Below are positions 33,745 through 42,360 of a stretch of 64,000 nucleotides of DNA, piece after piece (position 1 is the stretch's first letter; each line of letters starts with the position of its first letter). The position numbers and the translations under genes are program-made. Origin of the DNA: WTGU01 sp965242855 (GTDB taxonomy: Bacteria; Pseudomonadota; Alphaproteobacteria; UBA828). Below the pieces are notes generated by a model, which ran no database searches, was not told where the DNA came from, and worked only from the letters and a program-made list of their open reading frames with translations. The DNA is taken from positions 2,666,001 to 2,730,000 of the forward strand of contig OZ251509.1 in the NCBI GenBank assembly GCA_965242855.1. Direction: 5' to 3'.

Positions 33745-34005
33745 TTGGAATACGCCTTGCGCGACGCGAAGGCCCGTCTCTCCGCGCTGGTCGCCGCCGC
33801 GGAGAGCGGGGAGCGGGTGGTCATCACCCGGCACGGCAAGCCCGCCGTCGAGCTCGTGCGCTGCCGCAAGCGCGGAGGAATCGATTTCGACGCGCTGGAC
33901 GACGACCGTCGGCGGCTCGGGCTGGAGGAGGAGAGGGAAGGGTGGCCCGCGGAATTCAACGATCCGGCGTTCAGCCGCCGGGTGCTCGGGCTCGACGATG
34001 CGTAG
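33745..34005 (+). CDS. Type II antitoxin, Phd/YefM family
   Basis: Short DNA-binding antitoxin. ALRDAKARLSALVAAAESGE and VITRHGKPAVELV are the Phd/YefM N-terminal fold; the rest is an acidic tail that would wrap the toxin. The start is taken as TTG 33745 because GGGAAGG ends 7 bases before it; TTG 33682 is possible. 86 aa. It overlaps the toxin gene by 8 bases and appears intact although the toxin is broken. Confidence 0.78.
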   Translation: MEYALRDAKARLSALVAAAESGERVVITRHGKPAVELVRCRKRGGIDFDALDDDRRRLGLEEEREGWPAEFNDPAFSRRVLGLDDA

Positions 34006-34413
34006 CGGGCCGGTGCCGCTGCGAGTCCTCCTCGACACCTCCTACCTCTACAACCTGGCGAAGGCGGCCGGGACTCTCTCCGCTGCCGAAAGGCGGTTTT
34101 TCGCGGAACGGGAGATGCGGCTCTGCGCGAGCGCCGTGTCGATCTGGAGATGCGGCTGAAGCACCGGGCCCGTCACCCGTCGGGCGCGCGCAAGAGCCCG
34201 TTCGACCCAAACTCCGTCGTCGCCTTGCTCCGGCGGCAGGAGATGACGTTTCTGCCGTTGACCATGCGCCACGCGGCGTGCGCGCTCGAAACGCCCCTCG
34301 CGCACAAGGACCCGTTCGACGAACTGCTCCTCATCCAGGCGCAGGAAGAGGGGTTGCAATTTCTCACCGTCGACCGGCGGATCGTCGGGCATCCGCTGGC
34401 GGTCGCGGCGTAA
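33998..34413 (+). pseudogene. VapC-like PIN toxin, frameshifted
   Basis: The first frame (ATG 33998) reads PLRVLLDTSYLYNLAKAAG with the first PIN Asp, then ASAVSIWRCG and a stop. Supplying one G near 34149 restores WEMRLKHRARHPSG, with the second acidic residue, and a continuous frame to 34413 with HKDPFDELLLIQAQEEGL and FLTVDRRIVG, the third and fourth acidic positions. So a single-base deletion in TGGGAG splits the gene. A sequencing error cannot be excluded. Confidence 0.75.
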
Positions 34414-34462
34414 GGGGGAACGGCCGCGCAGGCGCCCGCGCCCCGCGCGGAGGAGGAAGAGC

Positions 34463-36124
34463 ATGAGCGGCGGAAACGCGAAGCGGCCCCGGACCGGCGG
34501 CGCGGCGCTGGTCGAGACGCTGGCCGCCCACGGGGTCGATACCGCTTTCGGGGTCCCCGGCGAGAGCTATCTGGCCGTGCTGGAGGCGCTGCGGGCGGCG
34601 CGGCGGACGATCCGGTTCGTCGTCACCCGCCACGAATCGGGGGCGGCCTTCGCGGCCTGCGCCCAGGGGCGGCTCACCGGGCGGCCCGGCATCGCCTTCG
34701 CGTCCCGGGGGCCGGGAGCGACCAACGCCGCGATCGGCATCCACGTCGCGCGCCAGGATTCGGTGCCGCTGCTGCTCTTCGTCGGGCAGGTGCCGACGGC
34801 CCAGCGCGGCCGCGAGGCCTTCCAGGAGGTCGACTACCGCGAGATGTTCGGGCCGCTCTCCAAGGCCGTGTTCGAGCCGCAGGCGCCGCGGGAGGTGGCG
34901 CCCGCGGCCGCCGAAGCCCACCGGATCGCGCTCGCCGGGCGCCCCGGCCCGGTCGTCGTCTCGCTCCCGGAGGACGTGACGGAAGGCGCCGCCGGGGAGT
35001 CGCCGGTTCCCGCACCCGCGCCCCGGCGCCCCCGCCCGCCCGCGGCGGACGCGCTACGCGCAGCCGCGGCGCGCCTCGCCGCCGCCCGCACCCCCGTCGT
35101 GATCGCGGGCGAACAGGTGAGCTTCGAGGGGGCGAACGCGCGCCTCGCCGCCTTCGCCGAAGCCCAGGCCTGCGGCGTCTTGAGCGCGTTCCGCCGCCAG
35201 GGGATGCTGCCATGCGCGCACCCGTCCTGCCTCGGGACGCTCGGCCTTACCCTCGCGCCCTACCAGGAGGCCCTGCTGAAAGAGGCGGATCTCGTGCTCG
35301 CGCTGGGCACCCGGCTCGACCTCGCGACCACCGTCGACGACGCGGTGCTCCGCGAGAGCCGATTCACGATCCACGTCCATCCCGACCGCGAGGCCCTCAC
35401 CGCCGCCGGCGCGGAGCTGCGCATCCACGCCGACTCGGCGCCGACGCTCGACGGCCTGCTGGCCGCCGTGGCGCCGGCGTCGCCCGAGCGCCGCGCCTGG
35501 CTGGCGGCGCATCGCGCGGCGTTCGAGGCCTATCGGCGCGGCGACGGCGCCCCGGCGCTCGGCGCCGTCGACCTCGTGGCGGTCGTGCGCACCCTGGCGG
35601 AGACGCTCCCGGCGGACGCGACGATCGTCAACGATGCCGGCAATTTCTCGACCTGGCTCCACCGCCACTACCCTTACGAACATCCGCTGGCGCAGGCGGC
35701 GCCGGCCTGCGGCGCCATGGGTTACGCCGTGCCCGGCGCCGTCGGCGCCCAGCTGGCACGCCCGGACGCGCGGGTGGTGGCGCTCGTGGGCGACGGCGGC
35801 TTCGGCATGACCGGGCATGAATTGATCACCGCGGTCTCGAACCGGCTGCCCATCGTCGTGCTGGTATGCGACAACGCGGCCTACGGGACCATCGCCATGC
35901 ATCAGTATCGGCGCCACGGCCGGGAGGCGACCTACGGCGTCGCGCTCGACAGCCCGGACTTCGCGGCGGCGGCGCGGGCCTGGGGCGCCAGCGCCTGGAC
36001 GGTGGAGACCACCGGCGCCTTCGCCCCCGCCCTGGCGCGGGCGCTGGACGCCGGCGGCCCGGCGCTGATCCACCTCAAGACGGACCTGCGCGACCTCGCG
36101 GCCTCCGGCCTGAAGATGGTCTGA
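34463..36124 (+). CDS. Thiamine-diphosphate enzyme, acetolactate synthase-like
   Basis: Large-subunit type ThDP enzyme. The catalytic Glu is in VVTRHESGAAFAAC, the pyrophosphate/Mg motif is LVGDGGFGMTGHELITAVSN (GDG...N), and the middle domain carries VVIAGEQVSF. 553 aa. No small regulatory subunit is adjacent. Many such stand-alone homologues act on other 2-oxo acids, so biosynthetic acetolactate synthase is not assured. The following gene starts 2 bases after its stop, implying coupling. Confidence 0.82.
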   Translation: MSGGNAKRPRTGGAALVETLAAHGVDTAFGVPGESYLAVLEALRAARRTIRFVVTRHESGAAFAACAQGRLTGRPGIAFASRGPGATNAAIGIHVARQDSVPLLLFVGQVPTAQRGREAFQEVDYREMFGPLSKAVFEPQAPREVAPAAAEAHRIALAGRPGPVVVSLPEDVTEGAAGESPVPAPAPRRPRPPAADALRAAAARLAAARTPVVIAGEQVSFEGANARLAAFAEAQACGVLSAFRRQGMLPCAHPSCLGTLGLTLAPYQEALLKEADLVLALGTRLDLATTVDDAVLRESRFTIHVHPDREALTAAGAELRIHADSAPTLDGLLAAVAPASPERRAWLAAHRAAFEAYRRGDGAPALGAVDLVAVVRTLAETLPADATIVNDAGNFSTWLHRHYPYEHPLAQAAPACGAMGYAVPGAVGAQLARPDARVVALVGDGGFGMTGHELITAVSNRLPIVVLVCDNAAYGTIAMHQYRRHGREATYGVALDSPDFAAAARAWGASAWTVETTGAFAPALARALDAGGPALIHLKTDLRDLAASGLKMV

Positions 36125-36126
36125 AC

Positions 36127-37308
36127 ATGGAAGCGGGCGGGGAGGCGGGCGGCGCCCTCGAAGCCCACGTCCTTCCCTCGATCGGCGCGGTGGCGCCCGC
36201 CGACTGGGACCGCTGCGCCGGCGCCGCCAATCCGTTCATCCGCCACGCCTTTCTCTCGGCCCTGGAGGAGAGCGGCTCGAGCGCGGCGGAGAGCGGCTGG
36301 CTCCCCCGGCACGTCGTCCTCAAGAACGGCGCCGGCGCCGTTCTCGGCACCGTGCCGATGTATCTCAAGAGCCATTCCTACGGCGAATACGTCTTCGACC
36401 ACGGCTGGGCCGGGGCGTTCGAGCGGGCCGGCGGCCGCTACTACCCGAAGCTCCAGATTGCCGTTCCCTTCACGCCGGTCACGGGGCCGCGCCTGCTGGC
36501 GCCGGAGGGGCCTGAGGCCGGCGCCGTGCGGGCGGCCCTGCTCGGCGCCTGCGTCGATCTCTGCGGGCGGCTCGGCGCCTCCTCGCTGCACGTCACCTTC
36601 CCCACCGAAGCCGAGTTCGACCTGATGGGCGAAGCCGGGCTCCTGCGGCGTACGGGGGTGCAGTTCCACTGGCTCAACGAGGGCTACGACAGCTTCGACG
36701 ATTTCCTCGACAGCCTGGCGTCGCGCAAGCGCAAGCAGATCCGCAAGGAGCGCCGCGTCGTCGCCGAGGCCGGGCTCTCCATCGAGACCTTGTCGGGCGC
36801 CGACATCGAGGAGCGCCATTGGGACGCCTTCTTCGCCTTCTACCGGGAGACCGGCAGCCGGAAATGGGGCGTCCCCTATCTCACCCGCCCGTTCTTCAGC
36901 ATGCTCGGCGAAAGGATGGGCGATGCGGTGGTCATGGTCATGGTCGAGCGGGCCGGACGGCCGGTGGCCGCGGCGCTCAACCTCGCCGGCGCGGATACGC
37001 TCTACGGGCGCAATTGGGGCTGTATCGAGGACCACCGCTTCCTGCATTTCGAGGCCTGCTACTACCGCGCCATCGACTACGCGATCGCGCGCGGCCTGAA
37101 GCGCGTCGAGGCCGGCGCCCAGGGCCCGCACAAGCTGGCGCGCGGCTACCTGCCGGTGCCGACCTATTCCAACCATTGGGTCGCCGACGAGGGCCTGAGA
37201 GACGCGGTCGCGCGTTATCTCGTCCACGAGACCCGGCAGGTCGACGCGGAGCTGGCGGTCCTGGAGAAGCACGGGCCGTTCCGACGGGAGCCGGACGCGC
37301 CCGGGTGA
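36127..37308 (+). CDS. GNAT-superfamily protein (COG3146/DUF482)
   Basis: 393-aa protein of the peptidoglycan-bridge-like acyltransferase group. LPRHVVLKNGAGAVLGTVPM and the C-terminal Acetyltransf_6 part, RKRKQIRKERRVV ... GRNWGCIEDHRFLHFEACYY ... GAQGPHKLARGYLPVPTYS, are typical for this family found in many alphaproteobacteria. The start at 36127 is just after the preceding stop. Function unknown; an N-acyl transfer is inferred by fold. Confidence 0.82.
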   Translation: MEAGGEAGGALEAHVLPSIGAVAPADWDRCAGAANPFIRHAFLSALEESGSSAAESGWLPRHVVLKNGAGAVLGTVPMYLKSHSYGEYVFDHGWAGAFERAGGRYYPKLQIAVPFTPVTGPRLLAPEGPEAGAVRAALLGACVDLCGRLGASSLHVTFPTEAEFDLMGEAGLLRRTGVQFHWLNEGYDSFDDFLDSLASRKRKQIRKERRVVAEAGLSIETLSGADIEERHWDAFFAFYRETGSRKWGVPYLTRPFFSMLGERMGDAVVMVMVERAGRPVAAALNLAGADTLYGRNWGCIEDHRFLHFEACYYRAIDYAIARGLKRVEAGAQGPHKLARGYLPVPTYSNHWVADEGLRDAVARYLVHETRQVDAELAVLEKHGPFRREPDAPG

Positions 37309-37618
37309 CGGGGTGTGGGAAGTCGAAAGTCGTTAGCGATTTGAGGGGGAAGCGGGATTCTGCGGGATTTGGCGGGAGGAAAGTCATAAAAGTCTCGGCC
37401 GCTCGGTCAAGGGCGGTGAAGACGCCGGGGGCGGCCTCGGCGATGGCGGCCTGAATGTCGCGGCGTGCGTGGCGGAGCAGGCGGCGGACCTCGGCGTCGG
37501 TGTCGCGCTGGATGCGCGGGAGCGCACGGGAGGCGGCCGAACGCCTTCGGCCGGCTTGCGCGTGGCGCGGCGGAGGCCCAGGATCGCCGTCGGCAACCGA
37601 CCCGGGGAGAGCGAGCGG
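37309..37618. other. Intergenic region, possible gene fragment
   Basis: 310 bases between the GNAT-like gene and the aminotransferase. The minus strand stays open and reads RIQRDTDAEVRRLLRHARRD then IQAAIAEAAPGVFTALDRAA, which looks protein-like but has no visible start and degrades to repetitive AAGTC-type sequence near 37320-37400. It may be a small gene remnant; nothing firmer can be said. Confidence 0.35.
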
Positions 37619-38971
37619 ATGGCAGCTTCCAATCTCGATACACTGACCCGCGACGCGCTGGAGCATTACCTGTTCCCGCTCGCGAGCAAGCAGGACGTGC
37701 GGGCGGACGGCCCGATGATCTTCTCGCGCGCCGAGGGGCTCGAGATCACCGACGCCGCAGGCAAGACCTATCTCGACATGATGAGCTGCCAGACCAGGGC
37801 GGGCGCGCTCGGCTACGGGCAGGAGCGCATCGCCCGCGCGATCCACGACCAGCTGATGGCGCTCCACTACGCCGGCACCTTCACCAACGTCGCCGACGTG
37901 ACGGTCAGGCTCGCGGCGAAGATGGCCGCGCTCGCCCCCGGCTCCCTCGGCGCCACGGCGTTCGGCGGCAGCGGCTCCGAGGCGAACGAGATATCGATCA
38001 AGCTCGCCAAGCAATACCACGTGGCGAAGGGCGACAAGCCGCGCGCCCACAAGATCGTCTCGCGCTGGAACGCCTATCACGGCGCGACCATGGGGGCGAT
38101 CGGCGGCACCGACTATCTGGGGACCCGCGCTATCACCGAGCCCGGGGTGCCCGGCTACAGCCGCATCCCGGCGCCCACGCTCTACCGCACGCCGTTCGGC
38201 ATGGACCCCTCCGAGGTGTGCGATTTCTGCGTCGACTTCCTGGAGCAGCACATCCTCCACGAGGGGCCGGAAACGGTCGCCGCCTTCATCGCCGAGCCGG
38301 TCATGCAGGGGGACGGCGTCCAGGTGCCGCCGGACGATTACTTCCCCCGCGTGCGCGCCGTCTGCGACAAATACGACGTGCTCCTGATCGGCGACGAGGT
38401 GATCACCGGCTTCGGCCGCACCGGGCGCTGGTTCGCGCTCCAGCACTGGGGGGTGGAGCCCGACATCATGAGCACCGCCAAGGCGATCACCGGCGGCTAC
38501 TTCCCGATCGGCGCCTCGACCGCGAGCCGGCAGGTCACCGACGCGCTGCCGGTCTTCAACCACGTCCAGACCTACCAGGGCCATCCCGGCGGTTGCGCCG
38601 CGGCGCTCGAGACGATCGCCATCATCGAGGAGGGGAATCTGATCGAGCGGGGGCGGGAGAACGGTGCCTACTTCCTCGAGGCCATGCAGAGGCTGCGGGC
38701 GCTGCCGATCGTCGGCGACGTGCGCGGACTCGGCATGTGGACCTGCGTCGATTTCACCGCGGACAGGAAGACCAAGGCGCCCTTCGCCGACGATACGGTC
38801 AAGGCGATCACCCGGCGCATGGCCGATCTCGGCGTGTTGGGCGGCGAGGAGGGCACGGCGATCGAGTTCAGCCCGGCCCTGGTCGCCACCCGCGCGATGC
38901 TGGACCGCTGCGTCGACGTGACGGAGCAGGCGATCCGCGAAATCGCGGCGGCCCGGAACCTCGGATCGTGA
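37619..38971 (+). CDS. Class III PLP-dependent aminotransferase
   Basis: Omega-type aminotransferase, 450 aa. GSGSEANEISIKLAKQYH is the cofactor phosphate region, LLIGDEVITGFGRTG holds the PLP-ring Asp, and IMSTAKAITGGYFPIGAS contains the Schiff-base Lys. The start at 37619 is supported by GGGGAGAG upstream. The substrate (beta-alanine, GABA, diamines or others) cannot be told. It converges with the FAD oxidase. Confidence 0.87.
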   Translation: MAASNLDTLTRDALEHYLFPLASKQDVRADGPMIFSRAEGLEITDAAGKTYLDMMSCQTRAGALGYGQERIARAIHDQLMALHYAGTFTNVADVTVRLAAKMAALAPGSLGATAFGGSGSEANEISIKLAKQYHVAKGDKPRAHKIVSRWNAYHGATMGAIGGTDYLGTRAITEPGVPGYSRIPAPTLYRTPFGMDPSEVCDFCVDFLEQHILHEGPETVAAFIAEPVMQGDGVQVPPDDYFPRVRAVCDKYDVLLIGDEVITGFGRTGRWFALQHWGVEPDIMSTAKAITGGYFPIGASTASRQVTDALPVFNHVQTYQGHPGGCAAALETIAIIEEGNLIERGRENGAYFLEAMQRLRALPIVGDVRGLGMWTCVDFTADRKTKAPFADDTVKAITRRMADLGVLGGEEGTAIEFSPALVATRAMLDRCVDVTEQAIREIAAARNLGS

Positions 38972-39025
38972 CCGCCGCCCGGCCCGCGTTTCCCTTACGG
39001 CGCGCGCATCGGAGCGCGCCGCTCC

Positions 39026-40429
39026 TCAAGGCGGGAGGATCACGCCCGGGTTGAGGATGCCGGCCGGATCGAGGGTCGCCTTGAGGCCGCGCATGAGGGC
39101 GATCTCCTCGGCCGTGCGGGAGAACGACAGGTAGGCGCGCTTCATCACGCCGATGCCGTGCTCGGCGCTGATGCTGCCCCCGCGCGCACGCACGATGCCG
39201 TAGATCGCGTCCGCGAGCGCGGCCTCCCGGGCCCGGAAGTCGCCGTCCGCGACGCCCGCGCCCTGCGCCATGTTGACGTGCACGTTGCCGTCGCCGAGAT
39301 GGCCGAACAGGATCGGCTCGACGCCGCCGACCTTCGCGGCGACCGCCTCCATCTCGCCCAGGAACAGCGGGATGGCGCCCGGCGGCACCGTCACGTCGAA
39401 TTTGTGGGTGAGGCCGCGCCGGCTCACGATCTCCGGCGGCGCCTCGCGCACGGTCCAGATCGCCTGCGTCTGGGCATCGGAGGCGGCGACCGCGGCGTCC
39501 GCGATCAGCGCGTCCGCGGAGAGGCTTTCGAGCCGGCCCACGAACGCTTCGCGCGCAGCGTCGTCGTCGGCCGCCGCTTCCTCCTCGATCACGACGTAGC
39601 TCCCCTGCCCGCCGGCGAGCGGCAGGCGGAAGCCCGGCTCGGCCCGCTCGACGTAGGCCACCGTCCGCCCGTCGATGAACTCCAGCGAGGAAAGGCCGGG
39701 GAAGCGGGCGCGCGCCGCCGCGAGCAGGGGCGGCAGCAGGTCGCGGCGGGCCACGGCCAGCAGCGCCGTCCGGAAGGCCGCGGGCACCGGCCGCACCTGG
39801 AGCACGGCGCGCGTGACGATGCCGAGGGTGCCTTCCGAGCCGATGAAGAGCTGCTTGAGGTCGAGCCCGGTGTTGTTCTTCTTCAGGGTATTGAGGCCGC
39901 GCAGCACGGTGCCGTCCGCGAGCACGACCTCGAGGCCGCGCACCTGCTCGCGCATGTGGCCGTAGCGCAGCACCTTCAGGCCGCCGGCGTTGGTCGCGAT
40001 CATGCCGCCGATCTGGCACGAGCCGCGCGCGCCCAGGTCCACCGGCATCGTGTGGGCGCGTTCGGCGAGGAAGCCTTGCAGCGCTTCCAGGACGACGCCG
40101 GCCTGGACCCGCACCGTCGCCGCGCTCTCGTCGAAATCCTCGATCGCGGCGAGGCGCTCGGTGCTGACGACGACCTCGCCTGCGCGCGGCACGCCGCCGC
40201 CCACCATCCCGGTATTGCCGCCCTGGGGCACCAGCGGGACGCCCAGTTCCGCGCAGGCCGCGAGCACGGCCGACACCTCCTCGGTCGAGCGCGGGCGCAC
40301 CACCAGGGGCGTCGCGCCGACGTGCTTGCCGGGCCAGTCCCTGGCGTAGCGGGCGGTGTCGGCGGGGGCGTCGAGATAGAGCGCCGGGTCGCCGAGCCTC
40401 TCCCGAAGCCTCTCGTGCGGAGCCGTCAT
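39026..40429 (-). CDS. FAD-linked D-2-hydroxyacid dehydrogenase (GlcD/D2HGDH type)
   Basis: 467 aa. The FAD-binding PCMH region is VPLVPQGGNTGMVGGGVPRA with GSCQIGGMIATNAGGLKVLR; the C-terminal FAD-linked oxidase domain has EPILFGHLGDGNVHVNMAQ (the His-x-Gly-Asp-Gly-Asn-x-His motif) and SISAEHGIGVMKRAYL. Members oxidise D-2-hydroxyglutarate, D-lactate or glycolate. Start at 40429. Confidence 0.9.
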   Translation of the reverse strand: MTAPHERLRERLGDPALYLDAPADTARYARDWPGKHVGATPLVVRPRSTEEVSAVLAACAELGVPLVPQGGNTGMVGGGVPRAGEVVVSTERLAAIEDFDESAATVRVQAGVVLEALQGFLAERAHTMPVDLGARGSCQIGGMIATNAGGLKVLRYGHMREQVRGLEVVLADGTVLRGLNTLKKNNTGLDLKQLFIGSEGTLGIVTRAVLQVRPVPAAFRTALLAVARRDLLPPLLAAARARFPGLSSLEFIDGRTVAYVERAEPGFRLPLAGGQGSYVVIEEEAAADDDAAREAFVGRLESLSADALIADAAVAASDAQTQAIWTVREAPPEIVSRRGLTHKFDVTVPPGAIPLFLGEMEAVAAKVGGVEPILFGHLGDGNVHVNMAQGAGVADGDFRAREAALADAIYGIVRARGGSISAEHGIGVMKRAYLSFSRTAEEIALMRGLKATLDPAGILNPGVILPP

Positions 40430-40584
40430 CCCGTATCCTGTGCGGCGGTCGCGGCGGTTTTGCGGCAAGACGGCGCCGGCGTCAAACCACGCCCGGCGGC
40501 TTCGAGGGCGGCGCCGATCGCGCTTGCGCCGCGTGGGCGGATGCCCTAGCAACGGGCCTCCGGGTGCCGACGCGCGAAGCCTAC

Positions 40585-40848
40585 ATGGTGCAATGCGTGC
40601 GCTTCGCACGCGGCGCGCCGTTGTTCCGGGTGTACGGGCCGAAGCCGAAGCCAGTTCCGCGTGAAGGCGCGGACCTTCCCTGCATCGCGTCGTTCGGCGT
40701 TGCCGTCGTTCCCGGCGCGCCGGCATTCGCGTTGTGGGACGCCTTGCACGCCATGCCGGACGCGGCGGGCGCGGCGTTGTGGCTTGCGGACTTCGAGCGG
40801 TGCATCGCGTGGACCTTGTGGGAGCAACACCATGGCCAAAGGCACTGA
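40585..40848 (+). CDS. Small ORF of unknown function (accessory island 2)
   Basis: 87 aa beginning MVQCVRFARGAPLFRVYGPK and ending CIAWTLWEQHHGQRH. No family recognised. It overlaps the next ORF by 17 bases, as in compact phage gene strings. A GTG at 40564 is an alternative start; neither has a strong ribosome site. Coding status is plausible, given the neighbouring RBS-equipped ORFs. Confidence 0.4.
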   Translation: MVQCVRFARGAPLFRVYGPKPKPVPREGADLPCIASFGVAVVPGAPAFALWDALHAMPDAAGAALWLADFERCIAWTLWEQHHGQRH

Positions 40849-41008
40849 TCCAATCCGCTTGATCTATCGTATTCTGTCCATGCTCTTGCTGTTCCGGGCG
40901 GCTTCGAGGGGCGGGGCTTCGGGCGCGGCGGGGTTCATGGTGCGGCGCTATGCCCACAAGACGCTTGCGCGCGCCATGCGCCCGCGTGGGCGCCGGGGCG
41001 GGTGGTAG
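40832..41008 (+). CDS. Small basic ORF of unknown function
   Basis: 58 aa, beginning MAKGTDPIRLIYRILSMLLL with one hydrophobic stretch and a strongly basic C-terminus (HKTLARAMRPRGRRGGW). GGAG stands 8 bases before the ATG. Possibly a small membrane-associated phage-type protein; not recognised. Confidence 0.4.
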   Translation: MAKGTDPIRLIYRILSMLLLFRAASRGGASGAAGFMVRRYAHKTLARAMRPRGRRGGW

Positions 41009-41059
41009 GCGTTGATCGCATCCGCCCGGATGGGCCGGCACAATCAAAGGAGAAGAGCC

Positions 41060-41311
41060 ATGAAGTATCTCGCGGTCGCATTGATGGCCACCGCGCTGGC
41101 CGGCTGTGTGCCTGATCCGGCAGTCATAGCGGACCTGGAAACGGACAAGGTGATCGTGCATTCAGGATATGGCACGTCGGCGGATGCGATTGTTGCCAAG
41201 GCCGTTGAAGGCTGTGCCATGCATGGCCGCGTTCCGTGGGCGCTAAGCGAGCAATGCCTAGATCGATATTGCAGCTACAAGAACCACCTATTCGCGTGCC
41301 TTGAACGGTAG
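41060..41311 (+). CDS. Small lipoprotein of unknown function
   Basis: 83 aa with a clear lipoprotein signal: MKYLAVALMATALAGCVPDP (lipobox LAGC). The mature part has four Cys (CAMHGRV, CLDRYCSYKN, FACLER), suggesting disulfides. AAAGGAGAAG precedes the ATG. The compact context recalls prophage lysis-type lipoproteins, but no such role is proven. Confidence 0.65.
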   Translation: MKYLAVALMATALAGCVPDPAVIADLETDKVIVHSGYGTSADAIVAKAVEGCAMHGRVPWALSEQCLDRYCSYKNHLFACLER

Positions 41312-41320
41312 CTATGACCG

Positions 41321-41357
41321 CCGCCGTGGGCCGTGCGGGGGCCGTGGGCGCGCGTTC
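41321..41357 (+). repeat. Island-shared repeat B, copy 2
   Basis: Matches 15187-15223 at 35 of 37 positions (CCGCCGTGGGCCGTGCGGGG...). It immediately follows the lipoprotein gene of island 2. Confidence 0.75.
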
Positions 41358-41423
41358 GAGGCCGGTGGGCGGCCACGACGGGGCCGGGCCGCCCGGAACG
41401 GCAATCGTGAGCGCGCTATGGGT

Positions 41424-41474
41424 CGGTTCGAGTAGGGCCGGGGCGGGTGTAGGCCATGGGCGCTGATGGCGATT
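41424..41474 (+). repeat. Island-shared repeat A, copy 2
   Basis: Matches 15131-15180 apart from one inserted C and a few substitutions. It still contains CGGTTCGAGTAG, the last codons of the ankyrin gene of island 1, although no ankyrin gene precedes it here, so it may be the scar of a related gene. Confidence 0.75.
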
Positions 41475-41677
41475 GGATGCGCCGGCTTGGGCGGGTGCCC
41501 GAAGACACGGGCGCGGCGCGCACGGAATGGGCGCGCCGAGCGAACATGCGGCCGGGCGAAACGCTGGCGGCGGCGCGCAAGCGCTGGCGTTCCGAAGGCC
41601 GCGGCTTGAAATCCGCCGCTCTTGGTCGGGCTGTGGGCCGCTGCTTCCCGTCCGGTCGGGCCGTGTGGGCGGCGTGA
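41456..41677 (+). CDS. Small ORF starting MGADGDWMRRLGR
   Basis: 73-aa open frame whose start lies inside repeat A. The N-terminus resembles those of the ORFs at 14357 and 16470, while the rest is Arg/Ala-rich (ARRANMRPGETLAAARKRWR). It may be a short phage-type protein or merely sequence left by the island; there is no good ribosome binding site. Confidence 0.3.
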   Translation: MGADGDWMRRLGRVPEDTGAARTEWARRANMRPGETLAAARKRWRSEGRGLKSAALGRAVGRCFPSGRAVWAA

Positions 41678-41699
41678 GCGCCGCGGCGGAGGGAGCACG

Positions 41700-42341
41700 A
41701 TGCGCGTCGCGGCGCTGTTCCTCGATTACGACGGCGTGATCGCCGACAGCATGACGGCGAAGGCCGAGGCGATGGCCGACGCCTTCGCGCTGCTCACCCG
41801 CGAACGCGGCGCCGTCGTCGAGGGCTTCAGGCGCCATGCCGGAAGCGGCCGCGAACTGGTCTTCGACCGCATCCACGAGCACCTGACGGGAGAGCCGCTG
41901 CCGGCGCCGGCGCGGGAGCGGATCGAGGCGGCGTTCCTCGGCCGCATCGACGCCATCAACGCCGCGGTCGGCCTCTTCCCCGGCGTCCGGGACTTCATCG
42001 CCGCGCAAGCGGGGAAGCGCGCGGTCGCGGTGGTGACCGGCGTGCCGCAGGCCGAGATCGAGCGCCAGCTCGAGCGGCTCGGCCTGCGCCGCTTCCTCGC
42101 CTCGGTCCACGCGGCGACGCGGCAAGCGCCCAAGAACGTGCTCATGCGGGGCTTCCTGGAGGCCCGCGGGATCGCGGCGCCGGACGCGCTCTTCGCCGGC
42201 GATTCCCGGACGGACATGCACGAGTCGGCGCTGGCCGGAGTCCCCTTCGTCGGCATCGGCGCGCCCGCCTTCTTCGCCGGCGGCGCGCCGGTCGCCGTTG
42301 TCGACCGCCTGCCCGCCATGGCCCGCCTGCTCGAGGATTGA
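41700..42341 (+). CDS. HAD-superfamily hydrolase (phosphatase/mutase type)
   Basis: 213 aa. Motif I is LFLDYDGVIADSMTAKAEAM (D-x-D with the nucleophilic Asp), motif II VAVVTGVPQAEIE, and motif IV FAGDSRTDMHESALAGVPFV. A subfamily 1 (PGP/CbbY-like) helical cap lies between I and II. GGAGGGAGC precedes the ATG at 41700. Probably dephosphorylates a small metabolite. Confidence 0.85.
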   Translation: MRVAALFLDYDGVIADSMTAKAEAMADAFALLTRERGAVVEGFRRHAGSGRELVFDRIHEHLTGEPLPAPARERIEAAFLGRIDAINAAVGLFPGVRDFIAAQAGKRAVAVVTGVPQAEIERQLERLGLRRFLASVHAATRQAPKNVLMRGFLEARGIAAPDALFAGDSRTDMHESALAGVPFVGIGAPAFFAGGAPVAVVDRLPAMARLLED

Positions 42342-42360
42342 GCGCGCCCCGCCGCCCCGG

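Noticed and set aside
30661..34038. 1125-aa open frame on the minus strand opposite cobS and cobT
   Set aside because: It is the antisense shadow of two strongly conserved genes in high-GC DNA; its sequence is low-complexity and no start or domain is visible.
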